DNA of 64,000 bases from Laguncularia racemosa. Taxonomy: Eukaryota; Streptophyta; Magnoliopsida; Myrtales; Combretaceae. The stretch is taken from positions 2,046,001 to 2,110,000 of the forward strand of contig JBBMOL010000037.1 in the NCBI GenBank assembly GCA_037954665.1, read 5' to 3'. The notes under the pieces were generated by a model. The model worked only from the letters and a program-made list of their open reading frames with translations, searched no databases and was not told the DNA's origin. The position numbers and the translations under genes are program-made. Shown piece by piece: positions 12,251 through 25,035 of this stretch. The first letter of the stretch is position 1. Each line of letters begins with the position of its first letter.

Positions 12251-12499
12251 AAGTCCTAGTGTCTAAATTTTACAAAGGAGAATTTTGATTAAATGTGACA
12301 TGTGGTACAAACTTAGTGCAAATGTGTTTAAAAACATTAGTTTTGCACAAACTTAGGTCGAATATCTTTTTAATGGGCTATTGGGTCTAATTATGGGCTA
12401 ATTATGAAACAGTAAGCTTGTTAATCTCGAGTGTAAAATTGATTTTTCAAATTGGACTTTTTGAGCTATGTAACCTTAAGTTATTTTTTAGTCTACTTA
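12251..12499. repeat. Long dispersed repeat, copy 1, middle part
   Basis: This is collinear with 28289-28537. Shared wording includes 'tcctagtgtct', 'aaatgtgacat', 'aatatctttttaatg' and 'gcttgttaatctcgagtg'. It is bounded on the left by the gypsy element and on the right by the solo LTR. Confidence 0.7.
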
Positions 12500-14328
12500 T
12501 GTAAAATTGTAAGTAAATAAAACCAAAAGCAAGAGTAAAGAAATGAATAATGTTTTACTAGTAGAGGTATTTTGAAATTTTTGCAATAAGGGTACTTAAA
12601 CGCTTTGTAATCTATTTGGCTGCTCTTTTCCTTTCTACATAGTGGATACACTAGAATATTGACATTAACAACCATCAAGCTCTCTAGTGAATTTTCATGA
12701 GAAGCAATGCAATTTCATTAGGTAAGACGCAATTGGCTATTAATAACCTTAGTTTTAACAATCAAAATGTTGTGTGGTGGATTATTGATAGTTGAAGGGA
12801 TAAAATGTGCAAAAGTAGCAAAATAAGTTTGTGGGTTTGAGTAGAGATTGTGGTTGTTCAATCGAGTTGAAGCAAGTAAATGGTTCATAATCATGTAGAA
12901 GTAATGTTTTATGCTTAGACTGAAGTAGGTTTGATTGGTTGTAGAAGAAATTAGGGTTTTTCATATGATTATAAGTTTTATGAGAGGACTGCGGGTAAGG
13001 ATCATGGCTATAATCATGCCCACTAACCTATAGGATAAATCACACAAGAAAATCACGGGGCATTATTGAGAGTAGGAAGAATGGTGTTTTCAATAAGTGG
13101 AGTTCATGACCAAGGGTTATGCCTATGATCGTGTTTGTGAACCCACAAGTAAAACAAGCTCATGTTCACATCGGTTCTCTTTAGTCATAGGAAGGTTCAC
13201 GATCAAAGTACATGCCCATGAACCTTTAAGGGAAAATTTAATGCATTTTCTTATATTTTTTGGTTTTCTTTACACGTCTAAACTCTTTAAGATAGTTGGG
13301 AAGTAAAATATCACTAGTTAGGATTCTAAGAATAGCTATTCATGGACTTTTGATTATGTTACAAATTAAGTAGATTCACTATTGAGTTTGTAGTGGGATT
13401 TTAAGTATGTGTTTACTATGTTTGCTACTTGTGGTTATTAAGTTTAAGTAAACTAAATGAACTTAATATATATATTAGATATAAGTGTTGTGCTATGTGT
13501 GTTTGGCTTGACTTAAAGGATTGCAGTGGTAGATCTTTAGGAGGTACCTTAATGATCGGTATATGACATTGTCTTTAGTAGAGTCTTATATTGAAATGAT
13601 TTGGGATAGATTTTAGGAGTCTTGGAGCTGTAGTGCCTATTACCATTTAGAAAGCTAGGACCGAGAGTGGTAGTTCCCAACTTAGAGTATTCTATATTAT
13701 AGATATACTATATGGTGTGATAAGGTTGTGAATACCCTTGTGATGGTTATTGATTAAAGTAAAGATAATAAATGGATTGATTGTGATATTACTATTACAA
13801 TCCTATGTGCATATATGTTGTGGATTGTGTGACACGTGCATGTACTTATGTTAATCATGTAGCTAATCCCTTTTTCTTTTTCAGTTGTAAGCAGGTATAA
13901 TAAATGTGCTGAGTATGATGAATATAGGAACGCGTATTATTATTACCAAGATGATAATGGGGGAGATTATTACTACCATTATGGTGATGAGTAGTGAGGA
14001 TATCTTAGGAGTTTGTTGATGGATATAGACATAATCCTATTGGGAGTTTAGAATTTGATAGACTTACATGTTTATGGTTTGATAATATCTTAGAAAAATT
14101 GAGGTTTTAATTATGTAACTAAATTATAATTGTTGTTTATCTTTAATTACTATGGTGGTTGAAATAACTCACTTGTGAGTCATTTGTTCTAATTATTGGA
14201 GAAATAATGAATAATTTGAGGAATGAAGTTGAACAAGTTGAAGTTGCAGGTGTAGTATAGAGCCCTTGTGTATAATTGTTTGATGGTGATATGTGGTGGA
14301 TTGTGACATCTGGTTCTAAGGTGTTACA
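12500..14328 (-). mobile_element. Solo gypsy-type LTR
   Basis: On the - strand the segment starts TGTAACACCTTAGAACC and ends ACAATTTTACA, with the TG...CA ends of an LTR and the TGTAACACC start common in plant gypsy LTRs. The flanking 5-mers are ACTTA (12495-12499) and ACATA (14329-14333). The unoccupied repeat copy at 28533-28537 reads ACATA. The 1,829 bases contain no retroelement coding sequence, so this is a solo LTR, presumably left by LTR-LTR recombination. Confidence 0.75.
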
Positions 14329-14945
14329 ACATAGGACTTAAGCCTTCTATTGGCAAAGTGGAAATGTTTTGGTTGTGTTTGAAAGTGTGAGGGACTTATT
14401 TTTTTCAACCTTGCATGCATCAAGCGCATTGATTGAAGATGAGTGTGTGCAATGTATGTGTTTCATCTTCATTTTCTCAATGGAAGTGAGGCAACATAAG
14501 CTCATGGAATCAATTAATTCTAAAAAGAAAACACTTTAGAATAGATCAAGCTCAATAATTTGAGCACAGACAAATCAAAGGGCAAGCTTAAAGTTAACAG
14601 ACTTCTCCCTTAGGTCTTTCCTTTGCTCTAAGCATTCAAGTCATGTTAGTCTATAAATAGGAGCTTCCTAATCTCAATTCTGGCACCAATTTCAATGGAG
14701 ATACACTCTACAAGCTCAATTAAGCTAACTCTCTCTATAGATAGAAACTCCAAACTTGTCCACTCTTTATCTTCAATTTTGAAGCACATCATTAAAAATT
14801 GATGCAACTTACCACTACAGGAAGCCCTACCACCACTAAAACTCTTCTAAACCACCTTTGAATGGTACCATGAAACACTATCCAATCACTAAAACCACTA
14901 AAACCCCAATTGGAACCTTATGGCCCACTTCAAGATTGTAAGTGT
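14329..14945 (+). repeat. Long dispersed repeat, copy 1, right part with TATA-like box
   Basis: This is collinear with 28533-29245 ('gacttaag.cttctatt', 'catgttagtctataaatagg', 'gaaactccaaactt'). Both copies keep TATAAATAGG (14653 and 28975) followed about 50-100 bases later by a pyrimidine/purine-rich CTCTCT tract. This resembles a retroelement LTR promoter. Collinearity fades at about 14945. Confidence 0.6.
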
Positions 14946-16219
14946 CCTTAAAAGTGATAATTTTAAATATGTTTTTAAATTAGCAAAAAGTTCATATTTT
15001 TACATAAAAAATTGCAATGTGTAAATCTATATTAATTCAAAACTATTACAATAAATGTGAAATTCCATCAAATAATGTAAGCACCTCAAAATTTAACTCA
15101 TTATTTTATGGGTAATTTTTCATAAAATGGCTTGCGAATCTTAATTTTGGTAGTTCTTTAATAAAATGCCCCATAAAATAAATATGAATTAAAGGGAATT
15201 TTTGTAATTCTTCTAGTCATTTAATATGTAATTGCTAAAGTCTTTTATTTTATTTAGTCACATATTAACGTGATACAGTATGTTCTTCCACACAATAATA
15301 AGTATAGAACATAGTTAGAAAGCTAAAGTTACAAAAATGAAAGAAAAGAAAGGAATCTCTATCTCTCTTTGCCATCGTAGCTTCATCAAGGTGAGGGAAT
15401 CATACTGTCAATTCCTCTCAATTTCTTTTATGTTGTTGCTATATAAGATCAAATCTAAATCATCTATATTTCTTAAATTAAGGAATCTTTGGAAAGAACA
15501 TTCAGTGGCAAATAATAATTTTTGGTGATTGAAGAGATATGTGGTAAAGGTGATGATTGTTATTTTGATAGGATTTAATTTATATAAAATGGAATCTAAC
15601 TATAAGAATTGGTTACTAGCATTAGAGATTTGCAATATTGGCGTTACTATGGTGGTGGTACAAAATCCTAGAAGAAATAGGGTTCTTTTGCATCTAATTA
15701 GGTAAGAATATATGATAGCTTAGATTTTTCCTTTTTCTAAAGTCAAGGTTCTAATTTTATGACAAATCACAAGGGAAATTTTGGTTTTCACTTTTTGAGT
15801 GGTGAAGTACAATTGATGTCACCTATGATTGGATTGGAAACGTGGATCAAAGGTAATGTTAAGATTCCATGAAAGTTTGCTATTTATATAGTTGTCTTAG
15901 AATTTGCATATGATTGTTATTAAAATAGTGTAATTCATGAGGAGTAAGAAAAGTAGTATTGATTTTAAGAATGCAAAGAAAGGTTCTTTAAGTTGATTGA
16001 TCAGATATTAATTCAGTAGACAGGTATGACATAACAAATCTAGTAAAAATTGTTCTTCTAGTTAGAATTGAAGGAATTTAAAAGTTGTTATTTGGAATAT
16101 GGAATATTATAGCAGTTCTTGAAATGTTCATATATATAATGCCCTTTAGAATTTCAATTTGACAAGAATTAATAAGTGATCAAATTTTAGTTAATCTATA
16201 AATTAAGTTTGTGACTCAT
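14946..16219. other. Non-coding, unassigned
   Basis: No convincing gene. A short + strand stretch near 15590-15660 reads 'ESNYKNWLLALEI', which loosely recalls the start of copia gag proteins, but it is broken within about 20 residues and I do not call it. The rest is AT-rich without recognisable structure. Confidence 0.4.
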
Positions 16220-17086
16220 TGTGATGGGAATCAACTTGGTAGTTCAAGCAGTGGGAAACCTAACTTGGATGCATGAGCCCAGAAATCCACATATGGCCAC
16301 ATTTTTATCTAATAATGTTTTATTTTGCACTTTAGCAGGTACATTTATTGGTGTTACAGGTTGGCCAAATAACATGTACTAAAGATTAACTTGCGGGACA
16401 TTCTTGGAGTCACATCTAACGGCCCACAAATTGTTCAATTGAAGTAAATAACTGGCTACTTAAAGACCATTTGTATTTGTAATTGTTGCTTATGGGAACT
16501 AGTCATTTTATTTTGTACTTGTATTTTGTGTTTTGGAAAACTGACTACTTAAGTGACATCCTTGTAATTTTTGTGTTATTTTTACCCAAATTGGAGCAAG
16601 TATAAATACTTGCTAATTAGGGTTTTTGATGAGCTTTTTGACAATTTAGAAATCATACACTTTGTTGCCGTAAGGGTTGTCCTTCAATTGCAATAGATCT
16701 TTTATCAATTTCTTAGTGAAATTATGGCGAGAATCAACTAGAGTGGATTATGAGTAATATCAATTTTACTTTTGTTGTTTTACAAATTATGTTTAGTGAG
16801 TAATATCTAAGTACAATTTGTTGGTTATTTGTCCTTGTCCACGTGAATTAGGGTTCTTTATTTTCAGATTTGATCATTTCAAATTGAGATTGAATTTTAG
16901 TTCATTTCCGTGTTTTTTTTTTCATTGAAGTTTATACACTTGTTTGTTCCTTACATCAATTTAGTGTTAAACTTGTGAATTGGGGTTCCATTGTGAAGTA
17001 ATTTGAACACGCCATTTGTTGTTGGAGTTTGTTGTTCACACCACTTGATTGATGTGTTTGCTATCCAATTAGTGAGGCACATCACA
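16220..17086 (+). repeat. Probable LTR of an unplaced retroelement
   Basis: The ends are TGTGATGGG... and ...GCACATCACA, a 7-base terminal inverted repeat (TGTGATG/CATCACA) with TG..CA ends. Inside, 'agtataaatactt' at about 16590 could be a TATA box in the right half, as in LTR promoters. The bases that follow (TGGTAACC at 17088) could be a worn primer binding site. No partner LTR or target duplication was found, so this may be a fragment. Confidence 0.4.
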
Positions 17087-19829
17087 CTGGTAACCATGAA
17101 ATCAATAACAAAAAAAGAAAAAAAGTATCATTAATGATTATTGAAAGTTATAATAGTTATTAGTTTTTCTAAAGATAATATTATAAGAGCATTAATCTGG
17201 TAAATGATGAAAAGTTGTTAGAGTTTTATAAATGAAAATTGAATATTCAATTTGTGGGTATCAAAGAGATCATAATGAAGAGTTGAAATCTTGATTGGTT
17301 ATTTTTTATAATAGAACATGTGTTATGGAAAAAAGTGTTTAGATTCATTTTAATATGAAAAACTTGATGGAAGGGGTTTCTCATTATAAATGGAAAGTAT
17401 GTGGAATAAAAAATTAATTATAAAGAGTTTAGATAAAATTTAATTTACAAAGGGTTTTAAATATATTTGCAATTAATAATTAGTTATATCAAACCAATAA
17501 TCATAGTTAACACGATATGTTAGAAGTTGTTAGATGAAAAATAATTATTTTATAACTAACTTGTATGATGCTATAATTAACTTATTCTACTAAAAGTTAG
17601 ATTAAACTTATTTTATTAAGATGTTAGGTAAAAATAAGATGTTATAATCAATTTCTAAACTTATTCTAATATTAAATTTTGATTTTAACTTTGACTTCAT
17701 AACTTACCCATTAGTTTTAATTGTAGAGCTAATATATAATATTAAAAGCAATGACATATTCACTATGAATGCTAATACTAATAATAACACTCTAACATTA
17801 GTAGCTAACATTACTAATAATAAATAAATTGGCAAGTTAAGCATAAATGATGCTAATAACAAATGAAATAACAAACTAACCATAAATGTCAATAATAATA
17901 ATAAATAGGGTAAATAAATATGTAATAATAGTAATACAGAATAGTACATGTAAGTAAAAAAAATTAATAAATAAGTAATAAAAATATTAATATATGTAAG
18001 GTCTCGAGTAAACAATAATAATAGCAATAATTAGAAGATAATAAATAATTAAAAGTTTTTATCAAATAAGTTGTTCATTAATTGTTTTTAGATTTAATAT
18101 TTGTTAGTGAGTAATCATAAATACATAAAGTATAAAAATAATCCTGTAGAGGGTTGAGAATATTATATAAATATATTGGGCATTAAGTGAGGTGATAATG
18201 CTTAGTGAATCCAATTTAATTATTAGGATGACTAAGGGAGAATTAGATTAGCAAGCTTGAAATAGGAATCGTTGGACTGGCTATCCGCATCTCCTTAGCT
18301 CCCTTGTTTGTCACTTTTGCACTTGACTTTTGAGATTGCTTGTTCCTCCTTCCTACCACTCTCTTCTTAGTCATCCCATCATATGCCATCTCTACATTAC
18401 TTCTTTGAAGTCATGTGTAGTGCGGTACCTATGTGACTACTCATACCGGAACCCCTCATCCACAAATTCTAAGGTAAAATTTTAATTAACTAAGTACATT
18501 CACAACTATAAACCTTTAGGTAATTAATCAAAGACTCAATGTTAGGTTATGATTATAGTTTTTAATTAAATATGAATTTGTGATACAATATTATATAATG
18601 TAAATTAGGGTTAAGTAATATTAATGAAGTAGAAAGTTTAGTGACACAGGTTACAAGTACAAGACCTTATTTGTTGTATCGTAGGTGTTACACTAGTTTA
18701 AAATATACCATAATGAAAATGATAACATAATTGTTTGTTGCTTTAGTTTAACCGAGGATCTAGATAATTGGTGTGTTGGCACGACACTCAGTGATTAGTA
18801 TGTGACAGTGTCTCTAATGGAATCATATAATGAGATAATTTAGTAGTTTTATGCACTGATGTTCTTAGCAAGTTATTGATCATGGTGTCGTTGTGAAAAC
18901 AAAATAGGATATGTAGGGAAGCAACGGGTTGGGTTCCTATGAGGTTTATGGGGACTAGTTAGAGGCTTATGAGTGGACTAGTCTCCTAATAGATCAATTC
19001 AATGATGATTATGGGAGGACATGAATAAAGGATATTGTGATGTTCTCTTTCTCTCTCTTCTTTCTTTTTAATGTGTGTATTGTAAAGTCATGAGAATCTT
19101 CAAGTTCAAAGTTAGACGCGTATATCTTTGAATTGTGTTATTTGATGACTAATATTGAAGATAATAACTCGGTGTTTATTACATTAGATTAGGTCTATGT
19201 GTGTATATTTGTTGTGGTATATATGCATGTGCTTGTGGTTATGTACTGGGTTTTAGCTCACCTCATTTAGGGATTTTTTTTTTTTTTTGTCTAAGTACAT
19301 GAGAAGATAATCATGGTTTTGACATTGAAAATTTAGATTAGGTTTAATGTTAGTACGTTGAGATGGATTGATCACAAAGTAGGTAGTTATAACTTGTAGT
19401 TAATTACTTTAGTTTAGCTTGAATTTAATTGATAGTTGTGGAATTGTAAAATATTGAATTCAGAAGATGACATGTGAATTGAGGAAATAATGGTGGCATA
19501 TTTATGGTTTGTGAAATTTTAGTTGTTTTGGGCCTTTGCATAGTCATGTTGTGAGATGAGTATATGGCATAATATCTCTAGAAAATTTGCTAATTTTTGT
19601 AATTTTAATTGACGATTCTTATCTATCTTATATTTCTATTTGTAACATTACTTTATAATTTGTAATTTTAGTTTAGGGTAAAGTTATTTTATTAAAATTC
19701 ATAAATGATTTGATTTTTTTAGAAACAATATTAATGAACTTACTCCTGTAATTTTTGTAAATTTACTATATGTGTATAAATTTACATAAAAAGTTGATAA
19801 GTACTCATAAGTGTGTACATAGTACTAAA
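17087..19829. other. AT-rich non-coding with weak gypsy-LTR similarity
   Basis: Bases 17100-18180 are very AT-rich and I see nothing in them. At 18684-18692 'ggtgttaca' preceded by 'gtgacac' recalls the terminus of the solo LTR at 14328. Bases 18760-18850 ('agtatgtgacagtgtctcta') resemble 13545-13610. A distantly related, rearranged LTR fragment is the likeliest origin. No gene is supported. Confidence 0.35.
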
Positions 19830-20690
19830 AACATCATGAATCTTCTTTCAAGATCATAGTAGAGTGACTAAACATCACATCATTGGTTCTAAAAGTTCTT
19901 GATTGTTCTTACATAGTCACCATATCAATGTGTCAAAGCCATTTGTATTCTCTCTTGACCACTCTCATCGTCTTCTCTTTGAAAAACATTATCTTAGATT
20001 TCTCTAGATTTACTTGCTGACCTAAAAGTTATCCAAAATGATTTAGCAAGTCAAGCATGTTTTTTTGTATTTCTCTCAATTGCTTCACCAAATAATATAA
20101 GATACCATTTGCAAAAAAGCAAATACGATATTGACATCTTCATCCCTATAAACTTAATTGGTTTCCACCACTTACGTTACATAAACCCTTCAATCTATCT
20201 ACTAAGCATTTTCATTGCTAGATTAAACAAATATGAAGACATGGGATCCCCTTACCTTTTCTCCTACATGATGAAAAGTCATGTAAAGTACTATCATTCA
20301 GAATAATTAAGAAGTTGGCCAAAGATAGACAAGATGCTATTAGCTTCACCTATTTTTTAGGGAAATTCAATGCAACCAATGCTCCCCTAATGAAGTCTCA
20401 TTCCATCTTATTGTAGACCTTTTTTCTAAATCTAATTTCCATAACATCCAACCATTCTACCATTTTTTTCCTTGATAACCAATTCATAACTTTTATTAGC
20501 ACCACAAAACTTTTAGTCGTGTATCTCCTAGGGATGAAGCTTACTTGTTTTCTATTTATTAGGTTATCTAGCAAAGGCTTAAGTCTCCTAACTAAAAATT
20601 TTATTATAATATTGTACACTATTGTGCAAAGACTAATTAAACACTAGTCTTTTAAGGTATTGGCACCAACCATTTTTGGTATAACTATTA
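19830..20690 (-). pseudogene. L1-type LINE reverse transcriptase fragment
   Basis: The - strand reads 'YNIIIKFLVRRLKPLLDNLI' and 'QVSFIPRRYTTKSFVVLIKV' (20398-20619), the RT fingers region of plant LINEs. It continues through 'KVYNKMEWDFIRGAL' and, near 20100, 'FANGILYYLVKQL', where the catalytic 'FADD' motif should be; both aspartates are changed. It ends with 'GQQVNLEKSKIMF' near 19990. No endonuclease, ORF1, poly(A) or target duplication is visible. This is a truncated, long-dead copy. The normal protein copies LINE RNA into the genome. Confidence 0.75.
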
Positions 20691-23600
20691 GTTGTAAAAA
20701 AATTAGATATAACATTTGACTATGTTGAGTGAGGAACTAAGAGTATAATTAGGCTTCCCAATTAGTAGGAATGGAAACATTGAATCCAGTGATGCTTTTT
20801 TTTGTGGTTGAAAAAAAATTAGTAGGAAGTTAATGGGAAGGAAATCCAAGCTCCTATTAAACTTATTTAGAGCCTTAATTTTAAATACAATTGATAAATA
20901 TTTTCTATACTATTATGTGTCCTATCTCCATGATAATTTATGTATGGAAAATAAATTGTAAGTGAATGCATGTATATGAAAAAGGAGCCATTTAATAAAT
21001 AATGTTGCTTAACTCATGTTTAACCTAATGTGTTACTAAAACCTATTCTAGACTAAAAACTTGCCACTTGGATGTTGTAATGGATTAGTAAACAATTCTT
21101 CATGTTGCCAAACTTAGAAAAGGTTGTTAAAGCCAAGTTTTAGCAACAATATTATGTTTTAAAGAAAACCCACTAACAAAAACTAAAAGTCCAATTGAGC
21201 TTTACATTACACTATGAATCTCCTGACAACTTAGTTACTTGAAAGATAACATGGCAAATAATTGAAAATAGTCAAAACATTTATTAAAATGGACTTTGAG
21301 TAGTTTTAACATAGTAAAACTGATAAAAATGAATAAAAAGAGCAACAATATTAATTATACCAAGAACATGACAAAAAAAAAAAAACCACACTAAATTGCA
21401 TTAATTTAATGATAGCTGCTCAATTAGGGTCTTTAGATTACTCAAAGAAGAGAAACAAAGAATTAAACATACATAGGGTTACTATAGTTGAAGATAAAAG
21501 CTACTTATAACATATGGGTCCAAGTGGTAAAATGTGGACTTCATAAGTCCTTAATCTGTTCAAATGATGTTTGATAGAAAGGAATATTTTCATCTAGAGG
21601 CACTTCATTCACTACATCCCTATTTTCTTGAGAGATGCCTTTTGTTTGATATCATTGAACACCAAGTTTAAATGTCCAATCGGTTCTTTATTCCTTGCAA
21701 AATCCCTTCTTTTGAGCTTGTTTACCTCATTATTTGTCTTGGCACTTAACCTATTTTGAAAGGCCATTTTTAGATGGTTTCACTTATAATTCCCAAAAAT
21801 AAATTAAAAAATCATGATAATGCAAAAACATAACTAAAATTGTATTTTTGAACACTCATCATAAAAGCCTAAGTTCTTGCCTATGCTTAAATAACCAATT
21901 TCTACATGTTAAGGGTAATTGAGTGTTCATTGGTCATGTAAGTGGAACAATAGATGGTTGATGATACATGACTATGTATAGAAATGAAATCTAGGTTTCC
22001 ACACTTGCTTAAGGTGTATCTTAACAATTAATAATTAATTCAATCTAAGTAAAGTGACATCATGTCTCCAGTTTCCCCATCATTCACCATAAAGTATACA
22101 ATTGAGCATTGATGGGCCATATGCTACAAGTTCTTAGATTAGTTAGCAGAAATATGTAGCAAATTAAGACCTTTTGTATAGTTTCTTTTTGTTTACATTA
22201 TTTTAATGATGAAAATGTAACAAATAATAATAAGTAACACAACCTCAATGCCCTAAAGTTTGGAATGACTTAGATTCCCACATAAACACACACACACACA
22301 TACAATGTAGGTTATTTGATCCTAATGTCAACACTAATAAATTAAAGGTCATACGATCTCATTATTGATACTCAAGTTGTCTCATCTTGATTTCACCACT
22401 AATATAGCCATTAAGCCAATACTTTATAGTAAACATACATAGTGGCTTCATATACCACTAGTAGGACCCATTACAATTTCATCTTAAAGATCTTACTTGT
22501 ATCTTTGCAATTAGCCAATTAACAACTTGCTTATCATCATGTGGTGTTTCAATGCCTAATCTACAAACCATGTTATCCTAGATGCCATCTCACTATAAAC
22601 CAATAGCACCAATCATGACTACCTATTTAGATATTTGGCATTAGCTTAAGCACAAGCTAGAAACCAATTAATTAAGGGTGAACAATTATTACGTTCAATA
22701 TTCTATAATCTTAAATGCACAAACAACAAATAATAGTATAATTACATATTTTGTTTTTCTCATAGCCATGTTTTTTTCATCTTCGAGGTATTCTCATAAT
22801 AATTTATTGAATGGATCAAATAAATTGCAATATTTGACTCTTTTGCTCATTCTAGCTTGTTGCTCATATTTTCCTAAGGTCTAGAGGTCTTTGACTTAAA
22901 TTAGGATTAATTGAAATAAGATTTTTATCAATTTAGGTTGATCATACAAAGCTCTATTTAGTCAATCGGTGGGTCAAGGTGGTTGATTGACCTATACACA
23001 TGGTTAAGCAATTTATTAATATGATTGATTGAGGTTAGTTGAGAAGGCTTTTTCTCCAAATTTTTCTTTTTCTCCCTTGTTTATTTATTCCAAATATTGA
23101 TTATATTGTTTAGTTCATAATATTAGGAGATATTTTTGTCAATTATCTTATGAAGTTCATTAAGGTTTCATTGATCAATTATGATTAAAGACCATCTTTC
23201 TCATAAGTTTTGATGTTACAATTAGGTCTCATTAGTTCAGTCTTCTATCTTATGGTTGAGATTTTAGATTAAGCTTTTCATAAAATCCATTTGCTGTCAT
23301 CGATCCTATTTATTATGGTTTGATAAATTTCTATCCTTAATTTCAAAGACTTACATCTTTTTTTATCAAGTTGCGAAGTTTTGTCCTTGCAACTTGAACT
23401 CAAAATTATAGTTTATATCATATACATAACTCTTACGATTTGAGATATTAATTATTTTAACTTCCTTAACTTTGTAAAATAAACTTACTATTTGTAATTC
23501 CAATTCTTCTAAATATCAACTTTATGAATAAATTTTCTAGGGGTTCAAAGACTTACTTGGGTAGCGTGAGTGGTTATTTTGTTGGAATGGATTGTAAGAA

Positions 23601-24819
23601 AGAATCTAATATCTTGTTTATAGAGTTTTAGGATTTATGTGAGTGGTATCTAAGGAAGCGTTTTTAATTTTGCTTTCCTCTTAAATTCATGAAGTTCCTA
23701 AATTGTAAATTATAGTTTAGTATGGGTTCCTTAAACTAGCTTCCACTCACTGGTGCCCTTCAAGGTTGTTGCACTCGATCAAAGTAGTAGAATAAAAAAG
23801 AGCATTAGATTTTAGGGAAAATTAGACAAACATAATGTATGTTTAGACGCATTTGTTAATAAGTGATTTTTTTTTAAAAAAAATACATGATTTGTATTTT
23901 ATAATTACGTTATATTTTTAATTATGGAATACATATCAGCTTCTAGTAAAGTAATATTATTAAATATATTTAATTAATTAAATAATGTCTTTCAAAACGC
24001 AGCCGCCATTGCCTGTTCTAGATTTTAGTTCCTTCACTTCGTGCTCCATATTAAGAAATGTTGATGATAGTTGACCACCGTGGAAAAACAACGATGACGT
24101 TTCCCCCGCCGAGGAAGAATAGTATGATTGTAATGAAGGGGTTGAGAAGATTACTTTCCTAAGCAAAGCTACATATTCGCCGATACTTGCGCTATTTTAA
24201 GAGCATGAATGGATAACGATATCAATGCATTTTTTTGTCTTCCTTTTTTTTTCCTTTTTTGTGGCTTAGGATATATTTTAAGGACGTGGATTGACCAAGA
24301 GAAAGCACATAAAGTCTCATAAATGCCAGGAAGTACAACCAACCATTCTGCCCAAAGGTAGACAGAAAGTCATGGAAATTCCCAACTGATAAAACATCTT
24401 ATATTGACTTCAACTTTATTTGGGTTGTCTTATTCTGCCAAATAGTTTTTCTTTATTGTTAGGATTCGCCATATTCTAGATTTCTTTACTATTCAACTCT
24501 TCTCTTTCTTAAAGGATATAATTTCATAAATGTAATTTGATCTCCTACCGTTATAGTATAATTGCAAGTAATTCTACACATTAATACAATTTGCTAGAAA
24601 TCAAACTATTAATAGATCAATAGTTTTATTTTTTTTAATTGATTTTGTCTTTACTTTCTACCATTATATGTAAGATGCAGAATTATCTCAAATGTATAAT
24701 AGTATTTTTGAAAATATTAGATACGCCATCTGAGTTTTGAATGACATTATCTGATCTAAAAGTTTTCCATTTATTGAACATAGGATAAAGGGTCGTGGGC
24801 ACCTCTTATAAAGTTGTGT
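20691..24819. other. AT-rich intergenic DNA
   Basis: No gene, RNA gene or repeat structure could be supported. Small features are a short (AC) run at 22281-22300 and AT-rich simple stretches. A 62-codon frame at 23978-24166 (- strand) is serine-rich and has no recognisable motif; I do not treat it as a gene. Confidence 0.5.
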
Positions 24820-25035
24820 GGATGTGAAATTGAAATTTGCACAACTAGTTTGTTTCAACAAAAGAGAAGAGCCAAACCCTAGTCTTGTTGAATTTGCAGT
24901 ATCAAACTGCAACAAAAGATTCTCTATCTGATGCCCCCCGCCGATCAGGATCGGAGTGCAGACATTTGTCCCTCCATCAACAAATGCAAAGCACAGAACA
25001 TCATCCTTAACTTTCACCATTGAATTTGCCCCCAT
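24820..25035 (-). pseudogene. C-terminal fragment of a basic 7S globulin / EDGP-type protein
   Basis: About 72 codons read 'MGANSMVKVKDDVLCFAFVD', 'CTPILIGGGHQIENLLLQFD', 'RLGFGSSLLL' and end 'TSCANFNFTS'. This is the C-terminal end of plant basic 7S globulin or EDGP-like proteins, secreted A1 aspartic-protease relatives that act as glycoside hydrolase inhibitors or cell-wall proteins. The family is about 430 residues and usually intronless, so roughly the first five sixths, with both catalytic-site regions, are missing. The frame runs past the usual end into unrelated residues. Upstream (25036-25100) homology stops abruptly. Best read as a truncated pseudogene. Confidence 0.8.

Noticed and set aside
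15590..15690. Possible copia gag start ('ESNYKNWLLALEI')
   Set aside because: Only about a dozen residues fit; no zinc knuckle, protease or LTR follows.
17704..18027. 107-codon open frame, - strand
   Set aside because: Leu/Ile/Tyr-rich translation of a TAA/AAT-rich low-complexity stretch, with no motif and no gene context.
23978..24166. 62-codon serine-rich frame, - strand
   Set aside because: Short, no recognisable family, no splice partners found. It may be chance.
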